A stretch of 64,000 nucleotides of DNA from a virus: IMG/VR virus record IMGVR_UViG_3300042991_000365, positions 1 to 64,000 of that record; one strand, 5' to 3'. The position numbers were made by a program, and so were the translations under genes. Within the stretch, counting starts at the first letter, position 1. Each line of letters begins with the position of its first letter. This document shows, piece after piece, positions 58,807 to 64,000 of the stretch. The notes under the pieces were generated by a model. That model was not told the DNA's origin. It made no database searches and worked only from the letters and a program-made list of their open reading frames with translations.

Positions 58807-59117
58807 TGATTAAAGATTTAATAATAGAAAGAATTGATATAATTAAAAGCGAGGAAGAAAATTTTAAATCTTATTGGTGGAAAGATATTTTTATTTCATA
58901 TACAAAAACTGTCAATAAACTTCCTTTAAGTAGTCATATACCAGTAAGTGTACTTCAAAATATAACAGAACATATATCAGAAGTTAATTTTGATGATATG
59001 TCAGATGATGATTTAGTTCGTTTATTTGAACATGTTATATTAACTAGGAATGAAATTTCCAATAATAGAGTAGAAAAAAAATATTTCAGTGAGTATGATT
59101 TTAAAAGTAACTTATAA
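58806..59117 (+). CDS. unknown protein
   Basis: 103 residues, helical, acidic in the middle (ISEVNFDDMSDDDLVRLFEH). TAATG junction with the previous gene. Function unknown. Confidence 0.65.
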   Translation: MIKDLIIERIDIIKSEEENFKSYWWKDIFISYTKTVNKLPLSSHIPVSVLQNITEHISEVNFDDMSDDDLVRLFEHVILTRNEISNNRVEKKYFSEYDFKSNL

Positions 59118-59129
59118 AATTAATATATT

Positions 59130-59639
59130 ATGGAATTAAAAGAACTTGGACATGTAAGAATAACAAACAGAGTTGATAAATTCGGTATTTCTAAAGAAAT
59201 TAGATTATACACAAAAGCTCAACGTAGATTTATATTAAATACAATAAAAGAAAAATCTAATGATATAAATGTAAAAGACATATTAAAATCATTTAATCTT
59301 CAACATGCAGTTTATCTTCATTGGTTAAAAAACGAGAAAAAAGAAAAATTAAAAGAAAGTGAATTATTAAAAAAAGAAATGATTAAAATAAAAGAACAAA
59401 AAAAAGAAGCTGTTAAAATAGAAAATCAAAAAAAAGAAACAAAAATGGAATATACAATTTTAAAAGATTCAACAAGTTCTGGTTTAATTGAAAATGTTAA
59501 AAAACATATTTCTGATGGTTGGAAACCTATTGGTGGACATCAAGTAGTTATTACCCAAACAATAGATAAGTATAGTGGTTCACAACACATGAGCACACTT
59601 AGTACAATTGTTTATTCTCAAACCATGATAAAAGAATAA
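59130..59639 (+). CDS. protein with DUF1737-like C-terminal domain
   Basis: 169 residues: N-terminal helical domain, a lysine/glutamate coiled coil at about 70-105, then MEYTILKDSTSSGLIENVKK and SDGWKPIGGHQVV with a YSQTMIK end, the DUF1737 pattern. Function of that domain is unknown. An internal ATG at the domain start might give a short form. Confidence 0.75.
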   Translation: MELKELGHVRITNRVDKFGISKEIRLYTKAQRRFILNTIKEKSNDINVKDILKSFNLQHAVYLHWLKNEKKEKLKESELLKKEMIKIKEQKKEAVKIENQKKETKMEYTILKDSTSSGLIENVKKHISDGWKPIGGHQVVITQTIDKYSGSQHMSTLSTIVYSQTMIKE

Positions 59640-59641
59640 AA

Positions 59642-59857
59642 ATGAGCAATTCGATCTATAAAATTAGTGGGCAAGAAAGAAGAAATAAAAAAAAGGAACT
59701 TGCTAAAATAAAATATTCCGTTAAAATGTTTTGGTATTGGGAAGATGTTGATAGAGTTTATGGAGGTGGTTTAGAAAAAGATGAAGCTGAAGAAGCATTA
59801 AATTCATATAAAAAACAAATTGAAAAAATAGAACTAGAATTAAAAGAATTATTATGA
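59642..59857 (+). CDS. small helical protein
   Basis: 71 residues, basic N-terminus (SGQERRNKKKELAKIKYS), helical C-terminus. ATGA overlap with the next gene. Function unknown. Confidence 0.6.
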   Translation: MSNSIYKISGQERRNKKKELAKIKYSVKMFWYWEDVDRVYGGGLEKDEAEEALNSYKKQIEKIELELKELL

Positions 59858-60060
59858 CTAAAAAGAATAAAATAATTATTCATTCTGATGATAATAAAGA
59901 AAACATTGAATTGGCATTACTAGAAGCTATTTGGACTATGAGATGGACAGAAAACAAAGAAGCAATGTATGCAGTTCTGACTGTTGAAGAAGCCCAACAA
60001 ATAATGAAAGACATTTTTATAGAATTAGATAAAATTGGTTACGAAATAAAAAAGAAATAA
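59854..60060 (+). CDS. small unknown protein
   Basis: 68 residues: a beta strand (KIIIHSDD) then helices, VEEAQQIMKDIFIELDK near the end. TAATG junction with the next gene. Function unknown. Confidence 0.6.
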   Translation: MTKKNKIIIHSDDNKENIELALLEAIWTMRWTENKEAMYAVLTVEEAQQIMKDIFIELDKIGYEIKKK

Positions 60061-60326
60061 TGGTATATATATTAGTATTATCAATTTTTATTATTGGATT
60101 TTTATGTACATTTTTAATTGATAAATTATTAAGATTTATTTATAATAAATTTTATATTTATAAATCAAAAGATAAATATCAAAGAATGCTTGCAAAAATC
60201 ATATGCAATGATAAATTATCAATCTATGAAAAAGCTGATAATATGTCTAAAATTGTTGAATTGAAACTAAAAGACATTAAAATGAAAGAAAGAAAAGATA
60301 AATTAAATAAACTAAATAGTAAATAG
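60060..60326 (+). CDS. single-span membrane protein with basic tail
   Basis: 88 residues: helix at about 2-22, then a basic soluble part ending MKERKDKLNKLNSK at TAG, a basic-tail member. Last gene of the dense run. Function unknown. Confidence 0.7.
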   Translation: MVYILVLSIFIIGFLCTFLIDKLLRFIYNKFYIYKSKDKYQRMLAKIICNDKLSIYEKADNMSKIVELKLKDIKMKERKDKLNKLNSK

Positions 60327-60367
60327 TTTATATCATTATTAGCTATCTGAAAAAATAATTTTTACAA

Positions 60368-61330
60368 ATGAAAAATAAATTAGACCATACCATTTACAAA
60401 GATCTTTTTAAATCAAACATTTCAAAGTTAACTTTAGAAAAATTAGAAGAACAAATAAAAAAAGCAAATTATAAAAACATTGAAAATAAACTATCAGATA
60501 TAGAAAACATGAGGGGGTTACCAATGTTAATTACCACTTTTTATTATATGTTAGAAATAAACGGTGAGATACCAAATCTTAAAGATTTTTCAGATTTATG
60601 GATTCGAGATGTTTTTATTAAATTTCCAAAACTTAAAGATGATGATGAAATAGAAATGGCTTTGCGTGGAAGAGCAAGTAGGACATATCCATCATTAATT
60701 AGAGATGTACATTTTAAATTATATTTGAGTGAATATTTAAAAGTATTTTTCGAAAATTACGAAATAGTATTTAATAAAAAATTAGATTCTAGAAATTTAA
60801 TAGACATATTAATCATACTTGATGGTAAATATTATGGATTAAAATTATTTACAAAAACACAAAATGCTATCAAGTACGCTAAAGAAAAACCAACTAGAAA
60901 TGTTATAGAATTTAGTAATGTCGAATATATTAGTTTAACATTGAAATTGAATGATAAAGAAAAAAATATAGCTATTAATACTGGAACTCATATTTGTAAT
61001 GAAAATTGTGAAAAAATATGTAAAAATAATCAAGAGATTTACTTATATGGATTTGAATATGTAAAAGAATTAAAAGAAATAATTGAGAACTTGAAAAAAA
61101 AGCATGAAATAGCAAAAACAATAGCACAAACAATGTTTGTTCAACTCAAAGATGATAAATATCTATTAAAAGAATTAAAAGAAATAATTGATAACAATAA
61201 AAAAAATCAAGAAATAAAAAATACAACAGTAAATACAACAGCACAAACAATGTTTATTCAACTCAAAGATAATAAATATTTATTAGGTGAATTAAATATA
61301 CTATTTAAAGAACATAAAATCGAAAAATGA
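60368..61330 (+). CDS. unknown protein with duplicated C-terminal unit
   Basis: 320 residues. Residues about 130-190 (SRNLIDILIILDGKYYGLKL then TKTQNAIKYAKEK) have an E/D-x-K-like alpha/beta pattern that might be a PD-(D/E)xK fold. Near the C-terminus two copies of AQTMFVQLKDDKYLLKEL lie about 45 residues apart, a recent internal duplication. Four bases overlap the next gene. Function not assigned. Confidence 0.65.
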   Translation: MKNKLDHTIYKDLFKSNISKLTLEKLEEQIKKANYKNIENKLSDIENMRGLPMLITTFYYMLEINGEIPNLKDFSDLWIRDVFIKFPKLKDDDEIEMALRGRASRTYPSLIRDVHFKLYLSEYLKVFFENYEIVFNKKLDSRNLIDILIILDGKYYGLKLFTKTQNAIKYAKEKPTRNVIEFSNVEYISLTLKLNDKEKNIAINTGTHICNENCEKICKNNQEIYLYGFEYVKELKEIIENLKKKHEIAKTIAQTMFVQLKDDKYLLKELKEIIDNNKKNQEIKNTTVNTTAQTMFIQLKDNKYLLGELNILFKEHKIEK

Positions 61331-61800
61331 AAATTTTTAAATACACATTCAGTATATCAAGGCATAAATTTCATGGTAGTTGGAAAAATAGCATAATATA
61401 TAAGGATTTTGAAACCTTTAAAACTTTTAAAAATTTTAAATATAACGGACTTGAAATTTTATATGATTCAACATACACTGTTACATTTAAAATTGATAAA
61501 CAATTAATGAGAAGGCTCAAAATATTAAATATAAATGAAAATTGTAATAAAACAGAAAAAATAATTTTATATTTTATTGAAAATGCCATAGAAAAAGAAA
61601 AAGAAGATATTTCACCAAATTATTGGCATAGTTATAATTCTTACCAAACATATTCGTCTGGTGATTATTATATAAGAAAAACAATTGATGAATATGATAT
61701 TCAAGAAAAAAAAGATAGAAAAAAGAATTTAATTTATCAATCAAAAAACGTTTCTTCAAAAGCAAAACAATATATTAACAAAGTAAATTTTAGAAAATAA
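61327..61800 (+). CDS. unknown protein
   Basis: 157 residues, basic, lysine-, tyrosine- and asparagine-rich; a helix near 75-100 (RRLKILNINENCNKTEKIIL) precedes a polar tail. ATGA overlap with the preceding gene. Function unknown. Confidence 0.65.
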   Translation: MKIFKYTFSISRHKFHGSWKNSIIYKDFETFKTFKNFKYNGLEILYDSTYTVTFKIDKQLMRRLKILNINENCNKTEKIILYFIENAIEKEKEDISPNYWHSYNSYQTYSSGDYYIRKTIDEYDIQEKKDRKKNLIYQSKNVSSKAKQYINKVNFRK

Positions 61801-61809
61801 ATTAAGTAT

Positions 61810-62889
61810 ATGATAATAAATAAAACAACAATAGATTTTGATGACTTATTAATTGTACCATCAGAATCAAGTGATATTAATAGTAGAAAAGAAGTAAATG
61901 TATATGATGATAATGGAATGTTACCATTATTTACAGCACCAATGGACACAGTAACTTGTTTAAAAAATGTTGATATATTTAAAGAAAATAAAATATATCC
62001 AATTTTACCAAGAACAACTGTTGGTGCTAATAAATATTTTAATTGGTTCTCAATGGGATTAACCGAATTTGAAGATTTTTTAAAATTATTTGAAAATATA
62101 GATACTAAAATATTTACCGAAAAAACTTATATTCTTATTGATATTGCCAATGGACATATGACCAAATTAAAAGATTTGGTTATAGAAGCAAAAGAAAAAC
62201 TTGGTGATAATTTAGTATTAATGGTTGGTAACGTTGCCAACTCACAAACATATAAATTATTATCTGATGCTGGTGCTGATTATATTAGATGTGGCGTAGG
62301 TAACGGTGGTGGTTGTCTCACCTCACAAAATGTTGGTGTTGGATATCCATTAGCATCATTAATTGATGAATGTTACAAAATTAGTTGTACACTAAATAAT
62401 CCAGCAAAAATTGTAGCCGATGGTGGTATGAAAAATTATTCAGATATAATTAAAGCATTAGCATTGGGTGCTGATATGGTTATGATTGGCTCAATATTTA
62501 ATAAAGCATTAGAAAGTGCAGGAGAAACATATAAAGCAAACGTAAAACATACTGGTGTTGAAAATTGGACAGAACCAGGTGAAATAGTTGATCAATATTC
62601 TGATAATACTAAAAATGCTTTTGAAAATGGTGCAAAATTTTATAAAAAATTTAGAGGAATGAGTACAAAAGGTGCTCAAAAATCACTAGGTAACACCATT
62701 TTAAAAACATCCGAAGGTGTTAATAGAATGAATCCTGTAGAATACACATTAGAAGGTTGGACTGAAAATTTCAGACACTATTTAGCATCAGCAATGTCAT
62801 ACACAGGAGCAAAAACACTTAATGATTTTATCGGAAAAGCTAATTTAGTATTAATTTCACCAGCAAGTTTTAATAGATTTAATAAATGA
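61810..62889 (+). CDS. IMP dehydrogenase/GMP reductase family enzyme
   Basis: 359 residues, single (beta/alpha)8 domain without the CBS insert. Seen: FDDLLIVPSES at the start, APMDTV, the catalytic loop GVGNGGGCLT with Cys169, and ADGGMKNYSDIIKALALGAD for phosphate binding; EGVNR near the flap. The family interconverts IMP and XMP or GMP with NAD(P). GMP reductase also lacks CBS, so direction is open. It would shift guanine nucleotide supply during infection. Confidence 0.85.
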   Translation: MIINKTTIDFDDLLIVPSESSDINSRKEVNVYDDNGMLPLFTAPMDTVTCLKNVDIFKENKIYPILPRTTVGANKYFNWFSMGLTEFEDFLKLFENIDTKIFTEKTYILIDIANGHMTKLKDLVIEAKEKLGDNLVLMVGNVANSQTYKLLSDAGADYIRCGVGNGGGCLTSQNVGVGYPLASLIDECYKISCTLNNPAKIVADGGMKNYSDIIKALALGADMVMIGSIFNKALESAGETYKANVKHTGVENWTEPGEIVDQYSDNTKNAFENGAKFYKKFRGMSTKGAQKSLGNTILKTSEGVNRMNPVEYTLEGWTENFRHYLASAMSYTGAKTLNDFIGKANLVLISPASFNRFNK

Positions 62890-63470
62890 TACCAATCTAC
62901 AACCAATACATAAAACCAACACCTTATACTAATTATATATCTGAAATTGCAATTATTAATACTAAAAATACAATAATTAAAAAAGATATTTTTTATATAG
63001 AAGGTGTTGATGACTCACCAATAAAAAGTGGGTTTTATTCAGATAATAATGATTATTTACTTAATTTATATTTCAATTCTCAATATGCCGTAAATAATAA
63101 TATATTAAAAAGTATTAATTATACAAAAAAATATTTTACATATATTAAAGTAATTGAAGACTTAAACAACCCTCAATTAAATGGGCAAGTAATGATATTT
63201 TCATTTGGTAGAACATTATTTAACGTTTTTAGTTCTCATGGTAACATTTTTAATAAAACTTTTAGAATTAAAGTTAATATAAAAAATGGATTTCCTGATT
63301 ATAGTAATTGTGACTTTACAAATAAAAATGTAAATATTTTTGATAATAATTTAAATTTAGATTCTGAAATATTTTATAAAAAAATTAATATTGAATCCAT
63401 TATTAGAAAAGAGAAATTAGAAAAAATAATAAATAATATTAATGAAATTGAGAAATGGATTTGTGAGTAA
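62886..63470 (+). CDS. unknown protein with basic tail
   Basis: 194 residues, starting in the IMPDH/GMPR stop. Beta-rich; tail IIRKEKLEKIINNINEIEK, a basic-tail member with a short extension over the next gene (29 bases). Function unknown. Confidence 0.7.
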   Translation: MIPIYNQYIKPTPYTNYISEIAIINTKNTIIKKDIFYIEGVDDSPIKSGFYSDNNDYLLNLYFNSQYAVNNNILKSINYTKKYFTYIKVIEDLNNPQLNGQVMIFSFGRTLFNVFSSHGNIFNKTFRIKVNIKNGFPDYSNCDFTNKNVNIFDNNLNLDSEIFYKKINIESIIRKEKLEKIINNINEIEKWICE

Positions 63471-64000
63471 TAGTAGCTCAAGTAGTTTTATTATATCAAA
63501 TGAAAAATTTCCCACTGTTAGGGATCTTGCTAAATATATGCTAAATGCAAAAATAGAAGATGCTAAATATGAAAAGCATTCTAATTCAATTAAATATAAT
63601 AAAAAACTAATAAAAAACTTAAATAATATAGATGAAAATCGTTCAGTTAGCTTTTCAAGTTGTAATTACGATACATATATTAAAAAAGTTGCAGATTGTT
63701 ATTTAGTTTCAACTTGTAATAATACTCAATGGAAATTATACGATTATTGTACAGTGTTATCAGATGAAGCGAAAGAAGAGATTATTAAAATAGCTAATAA
63801 TTCTTCTAAAAAAGTTAAAAATAAACTATTAGAATTATTAGAAGACACTGGTGAATTTTATAATTTTGGTAAAGATTACTATGATTTAGATAATGAGATA
63901 ATAGGAGTTGAAACATATGATGATTGTCCAAAATGTAAAGAAAAAGGTAAATATAATCATATGTGGAAAACTTTGAAACATGGAAAAATTTGTTTATCTT
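63442..64000 (+). CDS. SNSSSSSF-module protein, 3' end outside window
   Basis: 186 residues are visible. It begins MKLRNGFVSNSSSSSFIISN, the same module as the protein at 18239, then diverges: helical, lysine-rich middle, and YDDCPKCKEKGKYNHMW with CPKC near the end of the visible part, a possible zinc site. The module recurs widely in phages and bacteria with unknown function. Confidence 0.8.
   Translation, partial: MKLRNGFVSNSSSSSFIISNEKFPTVRDLAKYMLNAKIEDAKYEKHSNSIKYNKKLIKNLNNIDENRSVSFSSCNYDTYIKKVADCYLVSTCNNTQWKLYDYCTVLSDEAKEEIIKIANNSSKKVKNKLLELLEDTGEFYNFGKDYYDLDNEIIGVETYDDCPKCKEKGKYNHMWKTLKHGKICLS

Noticed and set aside
1-64000. Stop-codon recoding, as TAG in Lak-type phages or TGA as Trp
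   Set aside because: TAG ends genes at sensible places (4988, 7518, 44747, 60326) and TGA ends many KYNI genes with an overlapping ATG.

Overview
The window is about three-quarters A+T, densely packed with short genes on both strands and full of 4-base stop/start overlaps (ATGA, TAATG). It carries phage-type genes (Dam methylase, RNA ligase, peptidyl-tRNA hydrolase, thioredoxin, NADAR, MazG-NMNAT, GmhA, vWA protein), five homing-endonuclease loci and an IS605 element. It has no ribosomal, structural or replication genes. This fits an accessory region of a large tailed phage. The likely host is a member of the Bacteroidota: many intergenic gaps carry TAnnTTTG, often with TTG or TTTG about 20 bases upstream, which is the -7/-33 promoter of that phylum, and starts are preceded by A-rich sequence rather than Shine-Dalgarno boxes. 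TAA, TGA and TAG all end genes at sensible places, so the code is standard.

Layout. 1-8.1 kb: small unknown genes, a tandem paralogue pair, an ankyrin protein and a lipoprotein. 8.1-8.45 kb: a promoter, a broken gene and a strong terminator. 8.45-10.2 kb: a minus-strand array of KYNI genes. 10.3-20.6 kb: GHMP-kinase-like protein, DNA-binding and zinc proteins, PTH2, a BFD-like Fe-S protein, a glycosyltransferase/LpxH-like pair, RNA ligase, Dam and thioredoxin. 20.6-28.3 kb: broken GIY-YIG gene, KYNI genes, vWA operon and two homing endonucleases. 28.4-32.4 kb: unknown genes and a nucleotidyltransferase. 32.46-33.6 kb: a protein-free, about 1-kb structured RNA on the minus strand with duplicated promoters and a terminator. 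33.6-35.6 kb: a glycosyltransferase and a lone TnpB-like gene with a degenerate active site. 36-40.3 kb: gmhA, a tRNA-like gene and an eight-gene KYNI array. 40.3-44.8 kb: thioesterase, MazG-NMNAT and a GIY-YIG nuclease. 45.1-46.8 kb: IS605. 47-64 kb: NADAR, lipoproteins, small membrane and zinc proteins, radical SAM enzyme, another RHH/GIY-YIG pair and an IMPDH/GMPR-like enzyme.

The main novelty is repeated protein ends. About thirty otherwise different proteins end in KYNI or KYNL, and most begin with M-K-x-(I/L)-K-x-(Y/F)-E; they lie head-to-tail with near-identical junction DNA. About twenty-five others end in a basic tail of the form R-x-x-K-L-x-K-I. Two begin with the S-N-S-S-S-S-S-F module. 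These look like shared sorting or packaging signals, or junctions of a gene-cassette system. At least seven genes are broken by single-base shifts, several recognisable by homology, so either decay or uncorrected long-read indels must be considered.
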